Assembly: GCA_026706445.1 (NCBI GenBank) | Contig: JAPOYT010000223.1 | Location: 1-33,019, forward strand | Direction of reading: 5' to 3' | Length of the DNA: 33,019 bases | Source of the DNA: Chloroflexota bacterium | GTDB lineage: Bacteria; Chloroflexota; Anaerolineae; Aggregatilineales; Phototrophicaceae | Part shown: piece after piece, positions 1 through 7,970 of the stretch | Position numbering within the stretch: the stretch's first letter is position 1 | How the letters are laid out: each line of letters starts with the position of its first letter | The notes under the pieces: model-generated | Database searches by the model: none | What the model was told of the DNA's origin: nothing | What the model saw: only the letters and a program-made list of their open reading frames with translations | Program-made: the position numbers and the translations under genes

Positions 1-37
1 TAAATTGGCTGGAGACTTTGTCCCAGATTTGCTGTGG

Positions 38-107
38 GTACGGGCGAGCGATCTGCAGTGTCGGCGGTCAGTGTCTACGCGACCTACGCGCAGCGGTGGC
101 TCGCCCC
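38..107. repeat. Family A repeat, long form
   Basis: Starts at TACGGGCGAGCG, contains the inner block GGCGGTCAGTGTCTACGCGACC, and closes with GGTGGCTCGCCCC. The outer GGGCGAG and CTCGCCC are inverted copies and could form a stem. It lies upstream of trpA in a stretch with no supported gene. The first three bases of the window (TAA) could be the stop of an upstream gene, but that cannot be shown. Confidence 0.75.
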
Positions 108-164
108 AGCAGAACCCTGATTCAATTTCTGTTGCGTTAAACTGACACAGTTGCGGACAAGCCT

Positions 165-194
165 TGTAGGGGTGACTCAGTGGGTCGCCCGCCC
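165..194. repeat. Family A repeat, short form, just before trpA
   Basis: TGTAGGGGTGAC...GGGTCGCCCGCCC, a diverged short copy ending about 28 bases before the trpA start. It argues against an upstream trpA start at 151, because that would translate the repeat. Confidence 0.65.
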
Positions 195-222
195 GTCAGT
201 CCCAATTACACATGAGGCATCT

Positions 223-1032
223 ATGACAAAAACCCGAAAACTCCACGGCACTGCCGCAATCACCGCCATGTTCGCCCGCGCCAAAGCCAAAAACCGCGCC
301 GCCTTCTTGCCCTATTTCTGCATCGGCTATCCGGATTACGACGAATCCCTGCGCGCCATCGAATCGGTCGCCGAATTAGGCGTCGACGGCTTCGAAATCG
401 GCATGCCCTTCAGCGATCCCATCGCCGACGGTCCCACGATCCAGGCGGCGACGCAAATCGCGCTGGAGAACGGGACTAGCGTCAGGGCCTGCCTTGATGC
501 CGTGCGCGCGCTGCGCGATAAGGGTCTTGCCCAGCCGATGCTGATGATGGGTTACGCCAATCCGCTCGTGGCTTACGGGACCGACCGCTTCGTCCGCGAC
601 GCGCGGGCGGCCGGCGCTGACGGCTTGATCGTGCCCGACCTGCCGCCGGAAGAAGCGTCCATGTTCGCCGAAAGCTGCGCCCGCGAAGGCTTGGCTTTAG
701 TCTTCTTCCTCGCGCCAACCAGCAACGACGAGCGCATCCAATTGGCGACCGCCACCGCCACCGGCTTCATCTACGTCGTATCGCTGACCGGCATCACCGG
801 CGCGCGGGAAGAGCTGCCAGCCTACCTCACCGACTACATCGCCCGTCTGCGCGCCAAAACGGATATGCCCCTTGTCCTCGGTTTCGGCGTCAGCACACCC
901 GACCACGCGCGCCAACTGCGCGGCTTGACCGACGGCTTCATCGTCGCCTCGGCTCTCATCCGCGCCTGGGAGCGCAGCTTCTACGATATGCGCGCCCTCG
1001 CCTCCGAAATCTTCGCCGCAAGCCAGGAATAA
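223..1032 (+). CDS. trpA: Tryptophan synthase alpha chain
   Basis: Cleaves indole-3-glycerol phosphate to indole and glyceraldehyde 3-phosphate, and channels indole to the beta chain (TrpB, not in the window). The 269-residue product has the family's usual length (E. coli 268). The catalytic pair is visible as Glu58 in FEIG and Asp69 in MPFSDPIADGPTIQ, matching E. coli Glu49 and Asp60. The motifs SLTGITGA and LGFGVSTP provide the phosphate-binding loops of the TIM barrel. I chose the ATG at 223: it has TGAGG about 6 bases upstream, while the in-frame ATG/TTG-type start at 151 would add 24 residues encoded by a family A repeat. It is the first gene of the aromatic block but is separated from aroH by about 450 bases with a separate promoter, so it probably belongs to an upstream trp transcript. 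Confidence 0.95.
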   Translation: MTKTRKLHGTAAITAMFARAKAKNRAAFLPYFCIGYPDYDESLRAIESVAELGVDGFEIGMPFSDPIADGPTIQAATQIALENGTSVRACLDAVRALRDKGLAQPMLMMGYANPLVAYGTDRFVRDARAAGADGLIVPDLPPEEASMFAESCAREGLALVFFLAPTSNDERIQLATATATGFIYVVSLTGITGAREELPAYLTDYIARLRAKTDMPLVLGFGVSTPDHARQLRGLTDGFIVASALIRAWERSFYDMRALASEIFAASQE

Positions 1033-1327
1033 CTCGCCATCGCGCATAATGTAGACACACGCGCGACTATGCCGCCGCCCACGCAAAATACCTTGCGTCC
1101 CGCTGCGCTAAGCTCCCCTTCCCTAGCTTGCTGGGGAAGGGGCCGGGGGATGGGGTTTGCCGCTCGCAACGTAAACAGGGCAAGCCTTGGCCCGCCCGCC
1201 AACCGCATCTATGGACGCAACGGTCAATGTAGCTTTCCTTTGCCCTTCACTTCACAATTGACAAGTTCTTGATCGCGGGGTAACCTTTCCCAAGTGCGCT
1301 CAGAAACCGAAACGCGGACATGCGCAA
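1033..1327. other. Intergenic stretch between trpA and the aroH promoter
   Basis: No supported gene. It contains a family B repeat (1051-1167) and a diverged family A piece (1176-1200, ending GGCCCGCCCGCC). The rest, 1201-1327, shows nothing recognisable. A plus-strand open frame here (1069-1272) simply reads through the repeats and has no ribosome binding site. Confidence 0.6.
1051..1167. repeat. Family B repeat, copy 1
   Basis: Begins GTAGACACACGCGCGAC and carries two hairpins: ACGCAA-6 nt-TTGCGT, and CCCCTTCCC-10 nt-GGGAAGGGG (perfect 9-bp stem), followed by a G-rich tail GGGGGATGGGGTTTGCCG. It is nearly identical over its length to copies at 9644-9740 and 32781-32858. The strong hairpin could terminate transcription after trpA, but no T-run follows. 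Confidence 0.8.
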
Positions 1328-1355
1328 TTTACACTTTTCCAGTTTTCGCTATTAT
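1328..1355 (+). promoter_or_regulatory. Sigma-70-like promoter for aroH operon
   Basis: TTTACA (1328-1333), 16-base spacer, TATTAT (1350-1355). Predicted start near 1362 gives a leader of about 120 bases before aroH. The surrounding bases are locally AT-rich in an otherwise GC-rich region. Confidence 0.5.
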
Positions 1356-1372
1356 TACTACCCAAACTGCAT

Positions 1373-1382
1373 AGACCGGTCT
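1373..1382. promoter_or_regulatory. Perfect palindrome, possible operator
   Basis: AGACCGGTCT is a perfect 10-base palindrome positioned roughly +12 to +21 relative to the predicted start. A repressor bound here would block the aroH promoter. No regulator gene is nearby, so this is only a candidate. Confidence 0.25.
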
Positions 1383-1434
1383 GGGTGATTCGCGCTGGCA
1401 ACTGATTTCCACGCTGTTACGAACAAAATGGAGG

Positions 1435-1467
1435 CGCAGAGTGAAGCACTCAGCGTCTTTTTTGTTT
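1435..1467 (+). terminator. Terminator-like hairpin in the aroH leader (possible attenuator)
   Basis: CGCAGAGTG-AAG-CACTCAGCG forms a 9-position stem with one A-A mismatch and a 3-base loop. It is followed by TC and six T residues. It lies between the promoter at 1328 and the aroH ribosome binding site at 1469-1475, where a terminator would regulate rather than end the operon. Confidence 0.5.
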
Positions 1468-1481
1468 GAGAGAGGATAGCC

Positions 1482-1868
1482 TTGACGATGATACGAGGCG
1501 TACGCGGCGCAACCACCGTCGAGCGCAATTCCAGGCGGGCCATCATGGACGGCACGCTGGAACTGCTCCAGGCGATGATCGAAACCAACGGCATCTCGGA
1601 AGATGAGGTAGCTAGCATCTTGTTTACCGCAACGCCTGGCCTCGACGCCGCTTATCCGGCCGCCGCCGCCCGCCAACTCGGCTGGACGCGCACCGCGCTG
1701 ATGGGCTTCCAGGAAGCGCACGTGATTGACGGATTGCAGCAATGCGTCCGCGTGCTGATACATTGGAATACGGACAAACCGATGGACGCGATTCAGCACG
1801 TCTTCCTGCACGGCGCGGTCGCCCTTCGGCCCGATATCGCGCAAAATGACGGGGCGGGGGGCGCCTGA
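1482..1868 (+). CDS. aroH: Chorismate mutase, AroH (monofunctional) type
   Basis: Converts chorismate to prephenate, the branch point to Phe and Tyr. The 128-residue product follows B. subtilis AroH closely: MIRGVRGATTVE at the start (active-site Arg in the first RG pair), a central SATP-like FTATPGLDAAYPA, a QE-containing segment (FQEAHVIDGL, equivalent of Glu78), CVRVLIHWNTD (Arg90 equivalent) and a closing HVFLHGAVALRPD. AGAGAGG at 1469-1475 is 6 bases from the TTG at 1482 and 12 from the ATG at 1488. Homology fits either, so two residues at the N-terminus are uncertain. Its TGA overlaps the tyrA ATG by one base (TGATG), pointing to translational coupling. Confidence 0.93.
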   Translation: MTMIRGVRGATTVERNSRRAIMDGTLELLQAMIETNGISEDEVASILFTATPGLDAAYPAAAARQLGWTRTALMGFQEAHVIDGLQQCVRVLIHWNTDKPMDAIQHVFLHGAVALRPDIAQNDGAGGA

Positions 1869-2752
1869 TGGCTAATGGTTTCCGCGCGCGCCACCTGGCC
1901 ATCGTCGGCTTGGGGCTGATGGGCGGCTCGCTCGCCTTGGCCATGCGCGATCATGCCGACTGTATCAGCGGCGTCGACCATGACGAGCGCGCCCGCCGCA
2001 ACGCCCTTGAGCGCGGCATGGTGGATTGCGCCAGCGACGACCTCTACCAAGCCGTCAATGACGCCGATGTCGTCGTCTTGGCCGCTCCAGTTCGCGTCAT
2101 TGTCGAGATGCTGCAAATGCGCATCGGCTCGTACTTGCGCTCCAACACCCTGGTCATCGATATCGGCAGCACCAAACAAGACATCGTCGACGCAATGGCG
2201 AATCTTCCCATCGGCGTCAACGCCGTCGGCGGCCATCCTATGACCGGCAAGGAAAACGGCGGCATCGAAGAATCAGATCGTTCTCTCTATCGCGGACGAC
2301 CCTTTGTGCTCTGTCCCTCGCGCCGCACAACGCCGGCCGCGCGCTTGCACGCCGTCTCCTTTGTGGAAACACTTGGCGCCCTGCCCATCGAAATGGATGC
2401 CGAACGCCACGATCAGATTGTCGCCGGCATCAGTCATCTTCCCTATCTGCTGAGCGCGACGCTGGTCGCGACGATCGCCAATCAGGCGCAGGACGATAGC
2501 GCCTACTGGGAACTGGCCGCCGGCGGCTTCCGCGATACCAGCCGTCTCGCCGCCAGCGATGTGACCATGATGGGCGATATTCTCAGCACCAATACCCAGG
2601 CTGTCGCCACCTTGCTGGCGCAGTTTCGCATGCAGTTGGCGATGCTCGAGACCTTGTTAATCGCCGGCGATGACCATCGGCTCGGCGAGTCCCTTCAACC
2701 GATCCGCCAAGCGCGTAGAGAATGGGCGCGAGTTTATGACAGCCGACCTTAG
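1868..2752 (+). CDS. tyrA: Prephenate dehydrogenase
   Basis: Oxidatively decarboxylates prephenate to 4-hydroxyphenylpyruvate for tyrosine synthesis. The 294 residues show an N-terminal Rossmann motif GLGLMGGSLA (residues 14-23) with Asp37 after the second strand, which suggests NAD+ rather than NADP+. The catalytic His is His123 in GGHPMTGKENGG. A second conserved His190 lies in ISHLPY, and substrate-binding Arg residues sit in GGFRDTSRLAASD (219-231). There is no ACT domain and no fused chorismate mutase, consistent with the separate aroH directly upstream. It overlaps the proposed aroA start by 17 bases. Confidence 0.94.
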   Translation: MANGFRARHLAIVGLGLMGGSLALAMRDHADCISGVDHDERARRNALERGMVDCASDDLYQAVNDADVVVLAAPVRVIVEMLQMRIGSYLRSNTLVIDIGSTKQDIVDAMANLPIGVNAVGGHPMTGKENGGIEESDRSLYRGRPFVLCPSRRTTPAARLHAVSFVETLGALPIEMDAERHDQIVAGISHLPYLLSATLVATIANQAQDDSAYWELAAGGFRDTSRLAASDVTMMGDILSTNTQAVATLLAQFRMQLAMLETLLIAGDDHRLGESLQPIRQARREWARVYDSRP

Positions 2753-4067
2753 ACACGAGCATTTCACCATTCGGCCCGGCGGCGCCCTGCGCGGCGCATT
2801 GACCGTGCCCGGCGACAAGTCCATTTCGCATCGCGCCGTAATGCTCGCCGCGATTGCCCAGGGCGTCTCTGAAATCCGCAACTGGCTGGCCGCCGGCGAT
2901 ACCGAAGCGACCCTCGGCGCAATCCGCGAGCTCGGCGTACAAATCGAAAGACAGGACGCGAACACCTTGACCATCCATGGTGGCGCCATGCGCCAAGCCG
3001 CCGGTCCGCTCAACCTGATGAACGCCGGCACCGGCATACGCTTGCTCGCTGGCGTCATGGCGGGCCAAGACTTCCCAAGCGTACTCGATGGCAGCGTCCA
3101 GCTTCGGCGGCGCCCGATGAAGCGCATCACCGCTCCGCTGAAGCTGATGGGCGCTGATATCGAATCGCATAATGGCGCCTGCCCCTTGCATATTCGCCCG
3201 GCGAAACTAACTGGCATCACCTATGAATTGCCGGTGGCCAGCGCCCAGGTCAAGAGCGCCATACTGCTGGCTGGCTTGTACGGCGATGCGCCGACCACCG
3301 TGATTCAGCCCGGTCCCGCCCGCGACCACAGCGAGCGCATGCTGCGTTCGCTTGGCGTCGAAATCAGCCAAGACGGCGCCGATGGCAATACCATCACCGT
3401 CGTCCCCAACCAGCATCTGAATCCCCTGAACATGACCGTGCCCGGCGATGTTTCGTCGGCTGCCTTCTTGCTGGTTGCCGGACTGCTGGCGCCCGACAGC
3501 GATCTCACGGTGAAAGGTGTCAATCTCAATCCCACCCGCACTGGCATCATCGATGCGCTGACGGAAATGGGCGCCGACATCCAGCTCAGCAATGTGTCCG
3601 AGCAAGCCGGCGAGCCAATCGGTGATATTCGCGCGCGAACAAGTCAGTTGCGCGGCATCGAAATCGGCGGCGAAACCGTCGTGCGCATGATCGACGAATT
3701 CCCCATTCTAATGGTGGCGGCGCTGAAAGCCGAAGGAGAGACTATCGTGCGCGACGCCAAAGAACTTCGCGTCAAAGAGACCGACCGCATCGCCGTCATG
3801 GCCGGTGAGCTACGGAAAATGGGCGCGGAAATCGAAGAACGCGATGACGGCTTCCGCATCATCGGACCGCAGAATCTGACCGGCGCAATCGTCGATGGCC
3901 ACGACGACCATCGCATCGCCATGAGCTTGACCATCGCCGGTTTGGTCTCGGCTGAAGGAACAATCGTCACCGATGCCGCCTGCGCCGGCGACAGCTTCCC
4001 TGGCTTTGCGGAAGCGCTCATCAACTGCGGCGCAAAGCTCCTGCCCTCCGCAGCGCAGTCACCGTAG
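2736..4067 (+). CDS. aroA: 3-phosphoshikimate 1-carboxyvinyltransferase (EPSP synthase)
   Basis: Transfers the enolpyruvyl group of PEP to shikimate 3-phosphate. The 443-residue product has VPGDKSISHRA with catalytic-site Lys28, NAGTGIR (with the Gly that contacts PEP), RPMKRITAPLKLMGA, a C-terminal IDEFPILMVAAL (active-site Asp), LRVKETDRI (active-site Glu) and HDDHRIAMS. The RPM-R-PL-MGA segment resembles class II enzymes. An in-frame ATG at 2670 would add 22 unconserved residues; the ATG at 2736 matches the usual N-terminus, though its ribosome binding site is weak. The TAG stop (4065-4067) is the TAG of a family A repeat, GTAGGGGCGA, so the C-terminus may have been set by a repeat insertion. 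Confidence 0.95.
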   Translation: MTADLRHEHFTIRPGGALRGALTVPGDKSISHRAVMLAAIAQGVSEIRNWLAAGDTEATLGAIRELGVQIERQDANTLTIHGGAMRQAAGPLNLMNAGTGIRLLAGVMAGQDFPSVLDGSVQLRRRPMKRITAPLKLMGADIESHNGACPLHIRPAKLTGITYELPVASAQVKSAILLAGLYGDAPTTVIQPGPARDHSERMLRSLGVEISQDGADGNTITVVPNQHLNPLNMTVPGDVSSAAFLLVAGLLAPDSDLTVKGVNLNPTRTGIIDALTEMGADIQLSNVSEQAGEPIGDIRARTSQLRGIEIGGETVVRMIDEFPILMVAALKAEGETIVRDAKELRVKETDRIAVMAGELRKMGAEIEERDDGFRIIGPQNLTGAIVDGHDDHRIAMSLTIAGLVSAEGTIVTDAACAGDSFPGFAEALINCGAKLLPSAAQSP

Positions 4068-4176
4068 GGGCGACCCTTGGCTCGCCCGCCATGTCACAGA
4101 AACTGTAGGGGCGAGACGGTAGCTCGTCCTCCAAATCGCAAACCGTGTAGGGGCGAGACACGGTGGCTCGCCCGCC
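4064..4176. repeat. Three family A repeats in tandem between aroA and aroE
   Basis: Three short-form copies at about 4064-4090, 4104-4132 and 4146-4176, spaced 41-42 bases apart. Each reads GTAGGGGCGA... followed by a complementary right arm, CTCGCCCGCC or CTCGTCCTCC. Each copy can fold into a stem. They fill almost the whole aroA-aroE spacer and end just before the aroE ribosome binding site. Confidence 0.8.
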
Positions 4177-4201
4177 TTAGCGCTGAACAAGGGGAAAACT
4201 T

Positions 4202-5047
4202 GTGCCAACAAAGCGAGTCGGCGTAATCGGCTTCCCAGTCGAACACAGCCTCAGCCCGCTCATGCACAACGCCGCTTTCAAGGCGCTCAACATGCGCGAC
4301 TGGCATTATGACGCCATGTCGATCCCGCCCGATATCTTGCGGCTGGGGCTGCGCGAACCCCGCGACCATGGCTACATCGGCCTCAACGTGACCGTCCCCC
4401 ATAAAGAAGCGATCATGGAATACGTGCGCCCCGACGAAAGCGCGCGCGCAATTGGCGCCGTCAACACGGTCGACTTCCGCAGCAACATTGGCGCCAATAC
4501 CGACGCCGACGGCTTCATCAATGACCTGCGCGCCCATGAAGTTCCCATCGCGGGCCAGCGCGTCCTTGTGCTTGGCGCGGGCGGCGCGGCCAGGGCGGCC
4601 GTCTACGGACTCTCCCGCGCCGGCGCCGCAGTGGCGATCGCGAATCGCACCAGGTCGCGCGCAACTGCGCTGGTCAAGCATTTGCGCGCCTCCGCTGGCA
4701 TTGACGGCATCAGCATCATGACCCTGGACGAAGCGGCGGGCTGGGGCATGTCGCTGATCGTCAACTGCACATCCGTCGGCTTGCATCCGCATGTTCACCG
4801 ATCCCCCTGGCTTGACGCTCTGCCTTTTCCTGTCGGCGTAACCGTTTATGATATGGTCTATCGGCCAGCCAATACCGCGCTGATGCGGCAATGCGTCGTT
4901 CATGAGGGCCGCGCCATCGGCGGGCTGGGCATGCTCGCGCGCCAGGGCGCCATCGCCTTTGAACTCTGGACCGGCGTCGAACCGCCAATTGACTTGATGC
5001 AACGCGTGCTGCGGGACGCGCTGGAGCAATCAACCGGCGAGACGTGA
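4202..5047 (+). CDS. aroE: Shikimate dehydrogenase
   Basis: Reduces 3-dehydroshikimate to shikimate with NADPH. The 281 residues carry the shikimate-binding HSLSPLMHN (15-23), catalytic Lys68 in NVTVPHKE, GAVNTV, the second catalytic residue Asp101 in NTDADGF, the dinucleotide loop GAGGAARA, the NADP-selective NRTRSR, and the closing GGLGMLARQGAIAFELWTG. The start is GTG at 4202, supported by AAGGGG at 4189-4194, about 7 bases upstream. The next gene in the pathway block (aroC) is displaced by the DUF262 gene, which begins 78 bases downstream. Confidence 0.95.
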   Translation: MPTKRVGVIGFPVEHSLSPLMHNAAFKALNMRDWHYDAMSIPPDILRLGLREPRDHGYIGLNVTVPHKEAIMEYVRPDESARAIGAVNTVDFRSNIGANTDADGFINDLRAHEVPIAGQRVLVLGAGGAARAAVYGLSRAGAAVAIANRTRSRATALVKHLRASAGIDGISIMTLDEAAGWGMSLIVNCTSVGLHPHVHRSPWLDALPFPVGVTVYDMVYRPANTALMRQCVVHEGRAIGGLGMLARQGAIAFELWTGVEPPIDLMQRVLRDALEQSTGET

Positions 5048-5083
5048 TCGTAACATGAAGATAGCTAAACGGCAGAAAGTAAT

Positions 5084-5100
5084 GTTCGCAACGTTCGCAA
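5084..5100. repeat. Short direct repeat before the DUF262 gene
   Basis: GTTCGCAA-C-GTTCGCAA, two perfect 8-base copies separated by one base, about 25 bases before the start codon of the DUF262/DUF1524 gene. It could be an operator or a scar of insertion. Nothing else identifies it. Confidence 0.3.
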
Positions 5101-5125
5101 GTTCCAACAGTAATGGAGACTGGAA

Positions 5126-6781
5126 ATGAAGTCTGAAGACGCCAAGCTTCAAAAGCTACTTGAAGGCACAAAGCAATATGTCATTCCGCTGTTTCAGCGG
5201 GTCTACACTTGGAAGAAAGATGAGTGGGACGAGTTGTGGCGCGACATCCTAGACATTTATGATCAGGATTGCACTCGTGAACATTTCATGGGCGCAATCG
5301 TTACCATGCCTGTCAGGATGCAGCCGCACGGAGTTAACAAGTTTTTGCTTATCGACGGCCAGCAACGACTCACGACGTTTTTTGTCCTGCTTGCATGTAT
5401 TCGTGACCTTTCGACGGAGAATGACGAAAAGCTATCACAGAAGATAGACAATCTGTACTTGAAGAACCAATTCGAAGAAAACGGAAATCATTACAAGCTA
5501 CTTCCTACACACCTTGATAGGGAACCGTTTTTGGAGGTCGTCGAGTCCAAGCCAAAGACAGACTCTCCTATTGCTCAGGTCTACGAGCACTTTCTTGAGC
5601 GACTGCAAGGAAACGACTTGCTCGACAAGCCAATAGACTTAAACGTTTTGCTGGACTCAATGATTGAGCAGCTAATCTTCGTAACAATCAGACTCGAGCC
5701 CGATGACAGTCCGTATAGGATATTCCACAGTCTCAATGGCACTGGCCAAGATCTCACCGAGGCAGACCTCGTACGCAACTTTATCTTCATGCACACTCCA
5801 CCCGAGCGTCAGACACTCACATATGAAAGATACTGGAGGCCTATTCAAGAAAAGCTAAAGGGGCGGGAGCTTACTGACTATATGTGGCGCTTCGTGACGA
5901 AGGATGGCAAACCTGTCGCACAAAAGGGCGTCTATGATGAAATTCGCAATCGTATCTCTCGCGTTGAAGATCCTAATAGTACGGTCAATGCGATGCTAAT
6001 CGACATGCACAAGTACTCGGCTTACAATAGCAAGCTGATTGACCCAAGTTTAGAGACTGAGCCGAGATTGCGTACAAGACTACTTCATCTTCAGCGATGG
6101 GAACTGACCACACCTTTCCCGTTACTGCTGAACTTATTCAATGATTTGTCCGAGAAAAAGCTTTCCGTGGACCAAGTTTGCGGAGTCATGGACGCCGTCG
6201 AATCCTACGTGGTAAGACGATTTTTCTGTAGTATACCAATCAGAGCGATGACAAATCATTTCATCAGGATGTATTCAAACATTAAGGAATCTGCTGACAT
6301 CATTGCTGCTGCCTATCAGTATCTCAAGACGAAAGACTTCCCTGATGACGAACGATTTCTGGAGGCTTGGCCAAGACTGAGCCTTTATCCTCAGACAAAC
6401 AAGTCACGACACATATTGGAGTCGCTAGAAAGGGAACTGAACGCCAGCAATGAGCCAGTCGATATGACTCAGGCTCTTATTTCGCAAGAACACATGATGC
6501 CTCAGACTCTCTCAGACGAATGGCGGAAAGAGTTGGGTGCAGAAGCCGATCTTGTGCATTCAATTTATCTTCATACAGTAGGCAATCTAACGTTGACCGG
6601 GAACAACGTACATCTAGGCAATAAGCCATTCGTAGAAAAGCAAGAGATACTCGCCCACAGCAATTTCGCGCTTAATGCGTACTTTGCTGATTGCACTGCG
6701 TGGAACAAAGAGCAGATTATGCAGCGCGCCAATTATCTCGGAGAGATTGCTCTTAAGATTTGGCGGCGCCCAGCTGGTTAG
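5126..6781 (+). CDS. DUF262/DUF1524 (GmrSD-like) protein, likely modification-dependent nuclease
   Basis: A 551-residue single chain with an N-terminal DUF262 domain and a C-terminal DUF1524 domain. Visible DUF262 motifs are PLFQRVYTW (21-29), IDGQQRLTT (76-84) and a FHSLNGTGQDLTEADLVRN-like segment (about 200-218). The DUF1524 part has QEHMMPQ (454-460), the His-Me-finger-like core, then HTVGNLTLTGNN (483-494) and LGNKPF. Characterised relatives (GmrSD, BrxU, SspE) use an NTP-dependent DUF262 domain and an HNH-like nuclease to cut modified foreign DNA. Substrate here is unknown, and no modification genes are in the window. GGAG at 5115-5118 supports the start. A hand count gives 23 G/C of 60 at 5461-5520 versus 39 of 60 in aroC at 7261-7320, and codon choice differs too, so the gene looks transferred. 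It ends 10 bases before aroC. Confidence 0.88.
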   Translation: MKSEDAKLQKLLEGTKQYVIPLFQRVYTWKKDEWDELWRDILDIYDQDCTREHFMGAIVTMPVRMQPHGVNKFLLIDGQQRLTTFFVLLACIRDLSTENDEKLSQKIDNLYLKNQFEENGNHYKLLPTHLDREPFLEVVESKPKTDSPIAQVYEHFLERLQGNDLLDKPIDLNVLLDSMIEQLIFVTIRLEPDDSPYRIFHSLNGTGQDLTEADLVRNFIFMHTPPERQTLTYERYWRPIQEKLKGRELTDYMWRFVTKDGKPVAQKGVYDEIRNRISRVEDPNSTVNAMLIDMHKYSAYNSKLIDPSLETEPRLRTRLLHLQRWELTTPFPLLLNLFNDLSEKKLSVDQVCGVMDAVESYVVRRFFCSIPIRAMTNHFIRMYSNIKESADIIAAAYQYLKTKDFPDDERFLEAWPRLSLYPQTNKSRHILESLERELNASNEPVDMTQALISQEHMMPQTLSDEWRKELGAEADLVHSIYLHTVGNLTLTGNNVHLGNKPFVEKQEILAHSNFALNAYFADCTAWNKEQIMQRANYLGEIALKIWRRPAG

Positions 6782-6791
6782 AAGGTAGAAC

Positions 6792-7966
<1,175 letters not shown>

Positions 7967-7970
<4 letters not shown>

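Noticed and set aside
1112-1140. Intrinsic terminator after trpA from the CCCCTTCCC/GGGAAGGGG hairpin
   Set aside because: A strong stem but no T-run follows, and the same hairpin occurs in all family B copies, including one before aroQ, so it is better explained as part of the repeat.
1428-1469. A 13-codon leader peptide (MEAQSEALSVFFV) with two adjacent Phe codons inside the aroH leader, suggesting classical Phe attenuation
   Set aside because: The Phe codons are simply the T-run of the hairpin, come after rather than before the stem, and no ribosome binding site precedes the ATG.
1362-1480. T-box riboswitch before aroH
   Set aside because: No conserved GGTGG-ACCGCG block or specifier-loop features could be found.
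4064-4176. CRISPR-like array of three repeats before aroE
   Set aside because: The units are themselves diverged, have gaps of only about 13-15 bases and the same element is scattered singly elsewhere.
4094-5029. A 311-codon minus-strand open frame opposite aroE
   Set aside because: AroE has all active-site motifs on the plus strand, and the reverse frame begins and ends within repeats and gene sequence without support.
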